A stretch of DNA of 64,000 bases, from the NCBI RefSeq assembly GCF_007747995.1, contig NZ_CP036276.1:5632001-5696000 (forward strand), written 5' to 3'. The notes beneath the pieces were generated by a model. It did not search any database. It saw only the letters and a list, made by a program, of their open reading frames with translations, and was not told where the DNA came from. Numbering within the stretch: the first letter of the stretch is position 1; each line of letters starts with the position of its first letter. Positions 37,623 through 46,174 of the stretch are shown here, piece by piece. The DNA comes from Symmachiella dynata (GTDB lineage: Bacteria; Planctomycetota; Planctomycetia; Planctomycetales; Planctomycetaceae). A program made the position numbers and the translations under genes.

Positions 37623-38342
37623 ATGTCTCGTCATCGTCTGACTGTTTGCTGTATGTTGTTCCTGCTCTGCGGCCCGCTGTTGTCCGCCTGCAATTCCGCC
37701 CCTGACAAACCGGTCGACCCGCCCGCTACAACCGAAGTGGAAACCCCGGCGCCGGTGGTCGAAGAACCGCCGTTTGAATTGGAAGAGGGCTTCGTCTTTC
37801 TCGCCAATCACGAAGACATGAGCGAATTCACAGTCCCGGTCGGTGAGGCATCAACGTGGTCCATCGAAGGACACACCATCCGCTGCGGCGGACGCCCCCG
37901 TGGGTACTTGGCGACGAAGAAGAGTTACCGCAACTTTACGCTGCGACTCGATTTTCGTTATGAGCGGCCCAAGAACCTGAAAGACGATGACAAGTTCAAA
38001 GGGAACACCGGCTACATGATGTACATCAACAACGACAACACCCCCTGGCCCGCCTGCATCGAGGTGCAAGGAAAATATGTACAGCTCGCAAAAATCGTCG
38101 CCATCGGCGGCGCGGATGCCGTCGAAGCGACCGACGACGAAGAAGCCCGCATCCAACACCGCAAACCAGCCGGACAGTGGAACAGCCTGGAAATCCAATC
38201 CCAGGACGGTGCGCTATTGTCGATCCTCAACGGCGTAAAAATCGCCGAAAGCCAGCCCGGCCCCCTCACCGAAGGCCCGATCGGCTTTCAAGCAGAAGAT
38301 TGGAAAATCGATTTTCGTAATGTGCGGATTCAGGAGAACTAA
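37623..38342 (+). CDS. DUF1080 (3-keto-disaccharide hydrolase-like) lipoprotein
   Basis: The signal peptide has a lipobox (LLCGPLLSAC). After a Pro/Glu-rich linker, the beta-sandwich of the DUF1080 family follows: STWSIEGHTIRCGGRPRGYLAT, NFTLRLDFRYERPK, GYMMYINNDNTPWPACIEVQ, GQWNSLEIQSQDG and GPIGFQAEDWKIDFRNVRI. Some family members hydrolyse 3-keto-glycosides; others have unproven roles. AAGGAAG precedes the ATG at 37623; a GTG one codon earlier is also possible. Confidence 0.88.
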   Translation: MSRHRLTVCCMLFLLCGPLLSACNSAPDKPVDPPATTEVETPAPVVEEPPFELEEGFVFLANHEDMSEFTVPVGEASTWSIEGHTIRCGGRPRGYLATKKSYRNFTLRLDFRYERPKNLKDDDKFKGNTGYMMYINNDNTPWPACIEVQGKYVQLAKIVAIGGADAVEATDDEEARIQHRKPAGQWNSLEIQSQDGALLSILNGVKIAESQPGPLTEGPIGFQAEDWKIDFRNVRIQEN

Positions 38343-38374
38343 GCAACGTAGCGAGTCGGTACGTGGCAATTTTC

Positions 38375-38466
38375 TTAGCCACAGATGGAACACAGATTAA
38401 ACACGGATTTTCCGGAATGACCATCAAAAATCCCAAACCGACCGCTTGCGGTCGCATTGTGCGATC
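38375..38466 (+). repeat. TTAGCCACAGAT element, copy 2 of 3
   Basis: It starts TTAGCCACAGATGGAACACA and ends ACCGACCGCTTGCGGTCGCA then TTGTGCG. The hairpin GACCG-CTTG-CGGTC is the paired-substitution partner of copy 1. It lies 33 bases after the DUF1080 stop. Weak similarity continues about 30 bases further, as in copy 3. Confidence 0.85.
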
Positions 38467-38581
38467 TGCAACGGAAGACGCTCCGGCGGAGGTGGATTGA
38501 GATGCAATCCTGGGTAGATCAGGCAGCCGCCTGATGCGAATCACGACTTAGAAACTGTCCGAGCCAATGCGGAGACATCAC

Positions 38582-39319
38582 ATGCAACTTGTCGGCGATG
38601 ATAGCTACCATATCTACCCGTCACTCATCTACGAGTGCCAAGATATGAGCACCATCAAGAAGGAATGGGCCGAGCAGAGAAACGATGGCTGGCATTTTCA
38701 ACCGGGTCAGTTTGGAGGCGGGATCCTTGCGCAGCCGCGAGATATTCCCGAACGCAGCCGGAACGGATTCGCGAGACCAGACGGTCTGGATGCCAATTTA
38801 ATGGCTCCTCATGGCATGGTTTTAGGAAACGAGGCCGGAGAAAAGCTGTCGAATTATGTTAATTATTTTTTGCCGATACAGCCTCCTGCATTCGCCATCG
38901 CCGCAGGATTGACAAAACGTTATCGCACTCCCACCGTGGCGTTCACTGCTGAGCACGCGGATTGCTTGACCGACGAGCGTTATCTATTAGTTCTTCCCAA
39001 AGTGAAGCGAAAAACATTGAAACTGTTGGACCAGCTTCCCGTCTGGCTTGCATATTTCGGAATTGATTTAGACCTTTCCTCCTCGAACGTTCCTCAACAG
39101 CTCTGCGACGAAATGCATGATTGGTTTGATGATCCGGACCGCACGATGTGGGCATTTCCGATAAGCGGGGGCGAGCCGAATGCCGCTTGGCAGGTGGCGG
39201 TCATCTACTATATTGCTTTGCATTGGGATGTGAACATTACGGGGTTGAACAATATGCATTTCATTGCGAATATTGAAGGCCGACCGAATTTTCGCAAGAA
39301 CTGGACATCCAACAGGTAG
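38582..39319 (+). CDS. Protein of unknown function, cytoplasmic
   Basis: The ATG at 38582 (QLVGDDSYHIYPSLIYECQD) follows GGAG; an in-frame ATG at 38567 is also possible. The 245-residue product has no signal peptide and is rich in aromatic residues (WAEQRNDGWHFQPGQFGG; GEPNAAWQVAVIYYIALHW). I do not recognise the family. Base composition is slightly more A+T-rich than the flanking genes, which may indicate transfer. Confidence 0.7.
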   Translation: MQLVGDDSYHIYPSLIYECQDMSTIKKEWAEQRNDGWHFQPGQFGGGILAQPRDIPERSRNGFARPDGLDANLMAPHGMVLGNEAGEKLSNYVNYFLPIQPPAFAIAAGLTKRYRTPTVAFTAEHADCLTDERYLLVLPKVKRKTLKLLDQLPVWLAYFGIDLDLSSSNVPQQLCDEMHDWFDDPDRTMWAFPISGGEPNAAWQVAVIYYIALHWDVNITGLNNMHFIANIEGRPNFRKNWTSNR

Positions 39320-39400
39320 CTTGTCAGAGGCTTGTCCAAGCTCACCCGCGAGTTGCCACTAAGGCAGATCGATTCGAGTACTCAATCGAAGGAACCTGTA

Positions 39401-40366
39401 GTGAAACCACTTCGCAAACTGATCGCGGCAGCGATCACGGTCCTCTCGCTGGCCACCGTTGCTTGGACGCAATTTCCCGGGGGACCGCCACCGGCGCGGC
39501 GGCATACGACGACGCAATCGACCGGGAAACTGCAGCTCGTTCCCGACACTCAAAAACCGCCGGGAAAGAATAGCGTGTCGATCCAGGTCGACGGTGACAT
39601 GCGCGTGATTCGCGCCAACGGCATCCCGAATCATTCGACCGGGGCTTTCCCCAATCGCGGGAATCCGCACCGCATCACTGCACAAAAATACTTGTTCCGC
39701 ATTCCGGCCGAGCCTGAACAAGCCCGACGAATCACGCCGCTGGGATTGCAGGACTTTGGTATTGCCGTCAACGGCATTCCGTTTGATCCGGGAGCGGCGG
39801 AGTTTTTTCTCGGGAATCGGCAGAGCGGCTGGCAATACGAAGCTCTGTCGGGAGCGGTTCGATTGGGGATCGATGGAAACTACGCCCACGTGCAACCAAC
39901 AGGCGCTTACCATTATCACGGACTGCCCACGGAGTTGCTTGAGATACTTGGACTCAAAAAGGAGAGCCATTCTCCGTTGGTCGGTTGGGCAGCGGACGGG
40001 TATCCGATCTATGCCGTTTATGGCTACGCCGATGCTGAGAATCCCGAAAGCAAAGTAAAAGCACTCGCCTCAAGTTATCGTTTGAAATCAGGACGTCGCC
40101 CCAGCGGCCGCGGCGAACCGGGGGGAAAATACGACGGGACATTTGTCGCCGATTATGAATTCGTTGAGGGCGCGGGAGACCTGGACGAATGCAACGGCCG
40201 CTTTGGCATCACCCCTGATTTCCCCGAGGGAACGTATGCCTATTTCTTGACCAAAGAGTGGCCGGTGATTCCCCGAGCCTTCCGCGGCACCCCCTCCCGC
40301 GACTTCGAACGCAGCGGCCCCCCCGGTGGACGTGGCCGCCGTCCGCCGCCGCGACGTCGGCGTTAA
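39401..40366 (+). CDS. YHYH-domain secreted protein
   Basis: The GTG at 39401 follows AAGGAA and starts KPLRKLIAAAITVLSLATVAWTQ, a signal peptide; the frame runs back to 39332. The family's motif is present in QPTGAYHYHGLPTELL, with LVGWAADGYPIYAVYGY and ECNGRFGITPDFPEGTYAYF. The C-terminus is a basic Arg/Pro/Gly tail (GGRGRRPPPRRRR). YHYH proteins are widespread in marine bacteria and their function is unknown. Confidence 0.88.
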   Translation: MKPLRKLIAAAITVLSLATVAWTQFPGGPPPARRHTTTQSTGKLQLVPDTQKPPGKNSVSIQVDGDMRVIRANGIPNHSTGAFPNRGNPHRITAQKYLFRIPAEPEQARRITPLGLQDFGIAVNGIPFDPGAAEFFLGNRQSGWQYEALSGAVRLGIDGNYAHVQPTGAYHYHGLPTELLEILGLKKESHSPLVGWAADGYPIYAVYGYADAENPESKVKALASSYRLKSGRRPSGRGEPGGKYDGTFVADYEFVEGAGDLDECNGRFGITPDFPEGTYAYFLTKEWPVIPRAFRGTPSRDFERSGPPGGRGRRPPPRRRR

Positions 40367-40375
40367 CCGTGGGTC

Positions 40376-40420
40376 GGCGGGAGGTGCTTCGTTTTACGCG
40401 TGATTCTCTGGCCGAACCCT
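40376..40420 (+). repeat. Partial GGTGGC palindromic element
   Basis: GCGGGAGGTGCTTCG...ACGCGTGATTCTCTGG matches the central part of the element at 47213-47333 but lacks both hairpin arms. It overlaps the last two bases of the small LRR gene's stop codon. Confidence 0.55.
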
Positions 40421-40916
40421 AGTTCCTGATTTTGCATTCTGGCAGCGCGTCTTGAATACGCTGTAATCCCGCTTCGCTAATTTTAGTCTCTTGAAGATCC
40501 AGCTCTTCCAGTTGAACGAGGCTGACAATTGTGTCGATCGACGCGTCCGTGATAGGCATACCACCAAGTGAGAGGCTCTTGAGCGTGGGCGTGAGTTGCA
40601 AGATCTTCAGGTCCGCGTCAGTCACGACGGGATAGGTCCGCGTTGCTGCACGCTCGACACGCGTCCATGTATCTTCTGATAAATCGATTTCGGCGACGGG
40701 ATTACTCAATCGACGGAGTAACCTTCTGGAGGACTTACCGGTTTGCTTCCGTTGCCGAGCACTGGCCGATGTAAAAGTGCCCCCCAATTTGGAAACTTCG
40801 AGACAGACCGTGTTTTGGATTTGATGAGAATGCCAAACGGTGTAAGCACTCGACAACACCAGGATGACGATTCCGATTGCGATGCTGTACCACAGTAATT
40901 GGTGACGAGCTGTCAT
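40419..40916 (-). CDS. Small membrane-anchored LRR protein
   Basis: The 165-residue protein has a short N-terminal tail, a membrane helix (WYSIAIGIVILVLSSAYTVW) and EVSKLGGTF, then about three C-terminal LRRs (ITDASIDTIVSLVQLEELDL, ISEAGLQRIQDALPECKI). This is the plan of the truncated LRR gene at 1-837, with far fewer repeats. It lies 79 bases downstream of the large LRR gene on the same strand. Confidence 0.82.
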   Translation of the reverse strand: MTARHQLLWYSIAIGIVILVLSSAYTVWHSHQIQNTVCLEVSKLGGTFTSASARQRKQTGKSSRRLLRRLSNPVAEIDLSEDTWTRVERAATRTYPVVTDADLKILQLTPTLKSLSLGGMPITDASIDTIVSLVQLEELDLQETKISEAGLQRIQDALPECKIRN

Positions 40917-40995
40917 TGTCGGTCATTCCCTATCAACATCAGCCTAAAAACCACGAGAGAAGGCAACAACAGCCAAGTCGCCATTTGCGGCCTTT

Positions 40996-42483
40996 TTAAT
41001 ACCCCACGACTTCTATGATGAATGTATGCGGTAATGCCTTCTTCAGACGTTGAAAACCCTTATTCGTCAATTTTGTGTTTCGCAAATGCAAGAATCGTAG
41101 TTGCTTCAAACCGGCCAACACTTCGACACAGCCGTCGGTTACGTCGGTGAATTCCAGGTAGAATTCGTGCATGTTTTTGAGCCCCGCCAACTTCTCAATT
41201 CCGGCATCGGTTACGGCGGTATTTCGCAGGTTCAATTCCCAAAGCTGCACTAGTTGTGACAGATGTTGCATTCCCACGTTTCCCACATGGGTATTTCTGA
41301 GATCCAAAAATTCCAATTGCCGCATCCCGGAAAGATGTTCCAATCCCGCATCGGTGATATACGTATTGCTCAGGCCCAATCGCTTGAGGCGTTTGAGACC
41401 GGAAATTGCTTCCAGGCCAGCGTCGGTGGCTTGCGTGCCGCCGATGTAAAGGGCCTCGAGTTTCTCAAGGCGGGCCAACTCTTTGACTCCCTCATCGCTG
41501 ATCCCGGTGCCGTGCATACCGAGCATCCGCAAATTTTTGAGGTGCGTAGCCAACTCGTGAACGGCCGCGTCCTTTAAGAGAATTCCACTTGCGTCCAATT
41601 CCTCCAGGCCTGTGAGTCGGCTCACGAGTTTTAATAATCCTTCTTCGCTGACTGACATCGACGGTAAGATCAGCGACCGTAAATTGGACATCCCGGCCAA
41701 GGCATTCAAGCCCTTGTCGGTGATTGCCGTGCCGTTGAGGATTGCCGAACGCAGTTGGACCAGCGCTGCCAGACCACGCAACCCTTCGTCATTCAACTTG
41801 GTATTGACCAGCAACAGACTGTCCAAATGTTTCAGTCCGGCGAGATGTTTCAATCCCGCACCGGTGATCTTCGTTCCCAGCAAATTGACCGAGCGCAATT
41901 CATAAAGTTCCATGAGGTATTGAAAGTCCTCGTCCGTCAACGGGGTGTCACGCAGATTCAGGTGCATGAGATTTTTCAGATGTGAAAGTTCACGTAGCCC
42001 CGGGCCTGAAACGGACGTGCGGCGCAGGTCGAGTCGCTCAAGCTGATCCAGCCCGGCTAGAAATTTCAGACCTGCCGTGGTCAGCTTTGCATGCCGCAAA
42101 TTGAGCATTTGAATTTTGTTGAAATGCGCCAGGTCTTTGAGATCGTCATCGACAACTTGCGGGTTGTCGAGCGTCAGACTAAACGGCACAGCGGGAGCCG
42201 GGAGTCCGGCCAGTGCACCCGACTCATACTTGCCAAATCGAAAATCGGGCAGTGTTCCCGGTATTGGGGACTCCTCAGCAGCCAGTCGGCTGGTGATGCC
42301 TTTCCGTTCAATTCTGATCCAAGAAAATTTCGCCCCCGCCGCTTTCCAGGCAGCGATCACATCCGCCGCAGGACGCACCGGAACCGGCAACGGTTCTTGG
42401 CCGAACAATACGGTTTGGCCGACGACGAGCGTGGCAAAAACGATCGTGGCATATTTCAACTTCAGATCAAACCACCGACACAT
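40996..42483 (-). CDS. Secreted leucine-rich-repeat protein
   Basis: A signal peptide (YATIVFATLVVGQTVLFGQE) precedes a linker with AAGAKFSWIRIERKG. About 15 LRRs of 24 residues then run from about residue 105 to the end (for example LNLRHAKLTTAGLKFLAGLD, TQATDAGLEAISGLKRLKRL). The last ends LKKALPHTFIIEVVGY, a cap like that of the small LRR gene next to it. It probably folds as a curved solenoid in the periplasm and binds a protein or glycan; the partner is unknown. Confidence 0.88.
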   Translation of the reverse strand: MCRWFDLKLKYATIVFATLVVGQTVLFGQEPLPVPVRPAADVIAAWKAAGAKFSWIRIERKGITSRLAAEESPIPGTLPDFRFGKYESGALAGLPAPAVPFSLTLDNPQVVDDDLKDLAHFNKIQMLNLRHAKLTTAGLKFLAGLDQLERLDLRRTSVSGPGLRELSHLKNLMHLNLRDTPLTDEDFQYLMELYELRSVNLLGTKITGAGLKHLAGLKHLDSLLLVNTKLNDEGLRGLAALVQLRSAILNGTAITDKGLNALAGMSNLRSLILPSMSVSEEGLLKLVSRLTGLEELDASGILLKDAAVHELATHLKNLRMLGMHGTGISDEGVKELARLEKLEALYIGGTQATDAGLEAISGLKRLKRLGLSNTYITDAGLEHLSGMRQLEFLDLRNTHVGNVGMQHLSQLVQLWELNLRNTAVTDAGIEKLAGLKNMHEFYLEFTDVTDGCVEVLAGLKQLRFLHLRNTKLTNKGFQRLKKALPHTFIIEVVGY

Positions 42484-42512
42484 GGGGCGCCTCCCAATTT
42501 GTGGTAATCAGC

Positions 42513-42700
42513 GAGTAGGCTAGGCAGTCTCCTGACGCTACGACTTGATTATGAATTGTGCGAATTGTTATTGATCGACGCAATAGCAAACCGGCGTAAT
42601 TCTTCAATCGCGGGGTGGCAGCAGGTGCGTTGTTTTCACGTGAATCTCTACCAGAACCCCTACGACTGCGCCGCCCCGAAAGAATCTTTCGGGGCCACCC
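42513..42700 (+). repeat. GGTGGC palindromic element, long copy flanking the unknown gene
   Basis: This 188-bp copy matches 44051-44247 over almost its whole length, including a shared AATTGTGCGAATTGTTATTG block and the 3' arm with CCGAAAGAATCTTTCGG. With that copy it forms direct repeats on either side of the gene at 42769-44001. Confidence 0.85.
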
Positions 42701-42768
42701 GCGATGATTAACCACTGGCTCCCCGTGATGCCGTCCCTTTTTTCTCGCGAAGAATTTGAAGGCGTTCT

Positions 42769-44001
42769 TTAATTCCCCCGCTCTGCCGCTTTTAAAGCTT
42801 CTAAGCGAAGATCTTTGAATGGGTTATACTCAAAGTCCTGAGCAGGAACCAGTTTTTCTCCGTCAAAGACACTCAGCGTATTTTTAATGCGATCACAAAA
42901 CCGATCCCCGTACTCCCACTGAAATTGTTCGGTCGAAAACGCTTCCGGCGGAATCGGCTGGTTCAACGTCGATTTCTGCAATGTAAAGATGCGTGATTCC
43001 CTGGACACTGGAGAATCCGGATCGTTGTAATCCCACGACTTAACTGTGACAACATCAGGAATAAACAGTCCGCCCTCTTTTTTGTAGTGTAGTAATGTTT
43101 GTCGAAACGGTTTTCGCTGCGGAAGAACAATACTTGTGTCCGACACAGGATTCATCGAGACTGACGAGTCGAATACGATTTCAGTGACAAACATCTCCTT
43201 CTTGGTGCGGCGATCCAACTTCCGAATTCTCACCGTATACAATTTGTGTTCGCCCTGTTTTGATAAAGTCACGCTAATCAAATTGCGGATGTCATCGACC
43301 GCGATGTCTTTGGGAAGAGTGGGGTCACTAAGTTTTTCAATATATGTTTTTAGATAATCAGCGTAAGTCGAGTAACTAAAACCACCTTTGAAATGTTTGA
43401 AAAAGTTCCGGCAGTCAAATAGGTGAGGCCTTCTTTCTCTTATCCGAGTTGTTTCCCGATAACTGACACGGCTGATATTCGCCCGCAAGCCAGGAATGGA
43501 TGGAAAACCTTCGACATCCACCATGTTTGCCCCATAGTCGCAAGACAACAGATGTTCGGGAGTGACTACGGCACGGTACATCCCTCCGAATTGCATGCGA
43601 GATGAGTCCAAGGGCTTTCCCGATGCGATTTCAACAAATCTCGCCTCAGTGGACGGAAGAAACTCGATGTACATTTTGCCAGATTGAAAATCGGCATCGA
43701 AGTGAACCGTGCCTTGCTGGCTGATGGAATAAGGGATCCCGAAAGGATCGGTTTTATTTCCGAACCCGGGATGCGTGAGGGTTTCTTCAAGTGTCCATTC
43801 ACTAGACCAAGTGTGAACCCTATTCAGATTAGATTCAATTTTGGTAGCGATCCGTTCTAGAATCTTTGCACTTCTTTCACCTTGAGTCCCCTTCTGGGTT
43901 GATGTGCGAACATCTGTAGAAGGCTCGTCAGCAAGGGTTGTGCCAAATGCCAATACCAATAACACTGCGTTCGCTGCAGCCATGTAAGATGATTTGATCA
44001 T
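42769..44001 (-). CDS. Exported protein of unknown function between direct repeats
   Basis: A signal peptide is visible (MAAANAVLLVLAFGTTLADE); the start could also be the Met at residue 7. The 410-residue product has a LolA/outer-membrane-sorting flavour in its pattern of beta strands (GTVHFDADFQSGKMYIEFLP; KLYTVRIRKLDRRTKKEMF) but no family can be named. Nearly identical 190-bp repeats lie on either side, so the gene may have been gained, or could be lost, as a unit. Confidence 0.72.
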   Translation of the reverse strand: MIKSSYMAAANAVLLVLAFGTTLADEPSTDVRTSTQKGTQGERSAKILERIATKIESNLNRVHTWSSEWTLEETLTHPGFGNKTDPFGIPYSISQQGTVHFDADFQSGKMYIEFLPSTEARFVEIASGKPLDSSRMQFGGMYRAVVTPEHLLSCDYGANMVDVEGFPSIPGLRANISRVSYRETTRIRERRPHLFDCRNFFKHFKGGFSYSTYADYLKTYIEKLSDPTLPKDIAVDDIRNLISVTLSKQGEHKLYTVRIRKLDRRTKKEMFVTEIVFDSSVSMNPVSDTSIVLPQRKPFRQTLLHYKKEGGLFIPDVVTVKSWDYNDPDSPVSRESRIFTLQKSTLNQPIPPEAFSTEQFQWEYGDRFCDRIKNTLSVFDGEKLVPAQDFEYNPFKDLRLEALKAAERGN

Positions 44002-44050
44002 GCAGACCTTTGCGAAATGCTTGACAATATGCCGATATGAATGGGTGGAG

Positions 44051-44247
44051 CGCGTAGGCCAAGCGGCCGCCTGACGCCACGACGGAACGGCTTACTCATA
44101 AATTGTGCGAATTGTTATTGATCGACGCAATAGCAAACCGGCGTAAACCTTCATTCGCGGGGTGGCAGGTGGTGCGTTGTTTTCACGTGATTCTCTACCA
44201 AAACTCCTGCGACTGCGCCGCCCCAAAAGAATCTTTCGGGGCCACCC
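44051..44247 (+). repeat. GGTGGC palindromic element, long copy 2
   Basis: It shares the AATTGTGCGAATTGTTATTG block and GGGGTGGCA...GGGGCCACCC ends with 42513-42700. Its right arm reads CCCCAAAAGAATCTTTCGGGG, with one unpaired change. It abuts the IS30 remnant. Confidence 0.85.
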
Positions 44248-44251
44248 ACGG

Positions 44252-44386
44252 CAATATGTTGCGAAGGGGACGGACTTTCGTGAAATATGTCACCAAGCGG
44301 TTGCCAAAGTACAGCAGCGGCTGAATAATCGTCCCAGGAAATGTTTAGGCTACCGCACGCCTGACGAGGTTTTATTTGATGAATGA
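44252..44386 (+). pseudogene. IS30-family transposase remnant (C-terminal end)
   Basis: The translated stretch QYVAKGTDFREICHQAVAKV followed by QQRLNNRPRKCLGYRTPDEV matches the C-terminal end of IS30-type DDE transposases; LNNRPRKxLGxxTPxEV is the hallmark. About 45 residues remain of roughly 330. The catalytic core and N-terminus are gone, and a palindromic element abuts the left side. The frame continues into that element, giving a chimeric open frame from 44162. Bases 44387-44430 resemble the right end of such elements. Confidence 0.8.
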
Positions 44387-44468
44387 CGAAGCGGCAATTG
44401 TTGCATTTCAGATTTGAACTTGACGACTCAAACATGAAACTGGTTGGAGTTATTGAACTTTATGATAG

Positions 44469-45149
44469 TTAGATTGAGACATCTGCACCGCGTTGCGGAA
44501 CATCTGCAATCGTTAAGAAATTGACCCAAATATTTCGGGTGGTACTTGTAAATCCACATAACGCTGCTTTGTCAACTCCAAGCCACCACGCTCGAGGCAA
44601 TACAAGCACTAAGAATTCCCTGCACATCTCACCGGGCGAGCCTAACTTTGCATATTTAGATTTCGACAGATCAATCCATTCGCAGTTCGCCAACTTGGCT
44701 GCATAAAGTAAGCGTTCTCCTTTGTGAAGTTCAACAATACCATCTCTGACGGACACTCGAGGTTGTGGGTCAGACGCTTGATGGAAAGGGCTCATGTTGA
44801 GATACAACCAGTAGCCAAAGATAAGTTCCCCCAGCAGCATACAGAATACAATTACACCAATCACCTCGAATATATCGCCCGATAAAACAAGCCAGGTGAA
44901 TGCAAACACATAGAACACGAGTGAGATAACCATTGCTCGCCTATAAGAACTATAGCGAGGTAAGGTTGCGTTGACGGACTCACTACGCGTTTCCTCAAGC
45001 TGAGGATTGGATAGTGCAAAGTCTGCTAACTCAGGCGCAGCCTGTTCAAGACATTTTGAGCAATATCTATTTCCATCCCACAACCTTAAGGATTTCCCTG
45101 AATTTGGCGATTCTCCGCAGAGACGACAGACATCCTCTTGAGTGGCCAT
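44469..45149 (-). CDS. Zinc-ribbon membrane protein of unknown function
   Basis: The 226-residue protein starts with a treble-clef/zinc-ribbon pattern: CRLC near the start and CSKC about 20 residues later. Two membrane helices follow (AMVISLVFYVFAFTWLVLSG; IFEVIGVIVFCMLLGELIFG), with a C-terminal cytoplasmic domain (VRDGIVELHKGERLLYAAKL). It is A+T-richer than the housekeeping genes here. No family is recognised. Confidence 0.7.
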   Translation of the reverse strand: MATQEDVCRLCGESPNSGKSLRLWDGNRYCSKCLEQAAPELADFALSNPQLEETRSESVNATLPRYSSYRRAMVISLVFYVFAFTWLVLSGDIFEVIGVIVFCMLLGELIFGYWLYLNMSPFHQASDPQPRVSVRDGIVELHKGERLLYAAKLANCEWIDLSKSKYAKLGSPGEMCREFLVLVLPRAWWLGVDKAALCGFTSTTRNIWVNFLTIADVPQRGADVSI

Positions 45150-45192
45150 ATGGTCATATCTCCCGTTGAATGCGAATTATTTATCAACCACA

Positions 45193-45240
45193 GGGTGGCC
45201 CACAAAGTTTTTTTGTGGGCCGACGAAGTCGGCTGGAGGT
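45193..45240 (+). repeat. GGTGGC palindromic element, left arm only
   Basis: The arm has a 10-bp stem GGCCCACAAA/TTTGTGGGCC and a second hairpin CCGAC-GAA-GTCGG. It matches the left arm at 47213-47262. It lies at the 3' side of the Cys-rich gene and shares its last base with that gene's stop codon. Confidence 0.85.
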
Positions 45241-45635
45241 CATTGTTCTCTGGACGAATTTGCTTCGATGATTTCACGTAACGCGCGTAAATAGGCGAGT
45301 CGTGCTTGGCACTTCGAGCAATAGCCATCCTTTACAACAACGGGGTCGTAAATCTGGCGGACGAGAAATAAGTCGTTGCATGACAACCGTTGATCGGATG
45401 GGAATCCCCACGTTTCACCACAAAACGCTCCTATGTCGAGATAACAAATCTCGCACAACACCATCTCAGTACCGTTAGGAAATCGATAGACGGCATATTC
45501 GTGGCGACCGTCGGTCAGGTGTTCGATTCCCGATTCGCTGTCGCCGCACATAAAACACGGAGCCACCGCGCGCGTTTCGAGTTCAGAATAGCAAGTTGGG
45601 CATTGTGGATTGAACACGTTTTTCTGCTCCGACAT
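45240..45635 (-). CDS. Small Cys-rich protein between two element arms
   Basis: The ATG at 45635 (SEQKNVFNPQCPTCYSELE) gives 131 residues. The frame extends upstream to 45728, but there it translates repeat DNA. Three Cys-x2-Cys pairs (CPTC, CFMC, CSKC) plus CEIC suggest two zinc sites. Most of the gene lies between the left arm (45193-45240) and right arm (45685-45730) of the palindromic element, which elsewhere are only 25 bases apart. Function is unknown. Confidence 0.7.
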   Translation of the reverse strand: MSEQKNVFNPQCPTCYSELETRAVAPCFMCGDSESGIEHLTDGRHEYAVYRFPNGTEMVLCEICYLDIGAFCGETWGFPSDQRLSCNDLFLVRQIYDPVVVKDGYCSKCQARLAYLRALREIIEANSSREQ

Positions 45636-45651
45636 GCAGTCGCGAATTCGC

Positions 45652-45673
45652 GTCAGGCGGGAGCCTGACCTAC
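45652..45673. repeat. Single arm of the GCGGGAGCCTG palindrome
   Basis: GTCAGGCGGGAGCCTGACCTAC folds as TCAGG-CGGGAG-CCTGA. It is identical to 46638-46659, and the stem differs from that at 889-964 by a paired change. Nearby bases also match, giving 30-bp direct repeats with 46636-46665. Confidence 0.8.
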
Positions 45674-45684
45674 TGCACTGCACG

Positions 45685-45730
45685 TCCTCCTGCGGCTGCG
45701 CCGCCCCGATAGAATCTTTCGGGGTCACCC
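45685..45730 (+). repeat. GGTGGC palindromic element, right arm only
   Basis: TCCTGCGGCTGCGCCGCCCC...GGGGTCACCC matches the right arm at 47290-47333 with two changes. Paired with the left arm at 45193-45240 it brackets the Cys-rich gene. Confidence 0.85.
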
Positions 45731-45750
45731 GAGGACTTTAGATCAATGGT

Positions 45751-46116
45751 CTAGGTGTTATTATTTTTCCCAACCAAACTGGCCAGGACTTCGTTGTCGA
45801 TCTCGTAGTTTCGGTTTGCTGATTCCTGATCCGGCTGCCACATGCCTTTTCGGACGTGCCGGATAATTTTGCACACAACGCTGGGAGTAATCGAGATCGA
45901 TCGTTTCCGCATTTCTTCGATCGCTGGATAATCATGCCAAAATGAACGATTGACGAGACCAGTCACGCTACAAAACGACCGGTTTCCGAACTCCGCGCGG
46001 ATTGTAATGCGGAGGTGTACGCCGTTATCGCTGTCGATGTCTTTTACCGTGACGGCGACAGTATAGGAATTGCCGTCAACTTCATATTTTTTACCCTTCA
46101 AGCTTGGCATTGCCAT
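45751..46116 (-). CDS. Small protein of unknown function, 121 residues
   Basis: The product (MAMPSLKGKKYEVDGNSYTV...) has a beta-rich first half (HLRITIRAEFGNRSFCSVTG) and a helical second half, and no signal peptide or membrane segment. The start may be the second Met. Size, charge and setting resemble orphan immunity-type genes, but I see no sequence hallmark. Confidence 0.65.
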   Translation of the reverse strand: MAMPSLKGKKYEVDGNSYTVAVTVKDIDSDNGVHLRITIRAEFGNRSFCSVTGLVNRSFWHDYPAIEEMRKRSISITPSVVCKIIRHVRKGMWQPDQESANRNYEIDNEVLASLVGKNNNT

Positions 46117-46174
46117 ATTGAGGCGACCTCACAGGCGTGGCCTGACCATGTAGCGGCTCGGCATTTGTGTAGAT

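Noticed and set aside
44162-44386. A 74-codon intact gene
   Set aside because: The first 30 codons are palindromic repeat DNA and the rest is the end of an IS30 transposase, so it is a chimeric open frame, not a gene.
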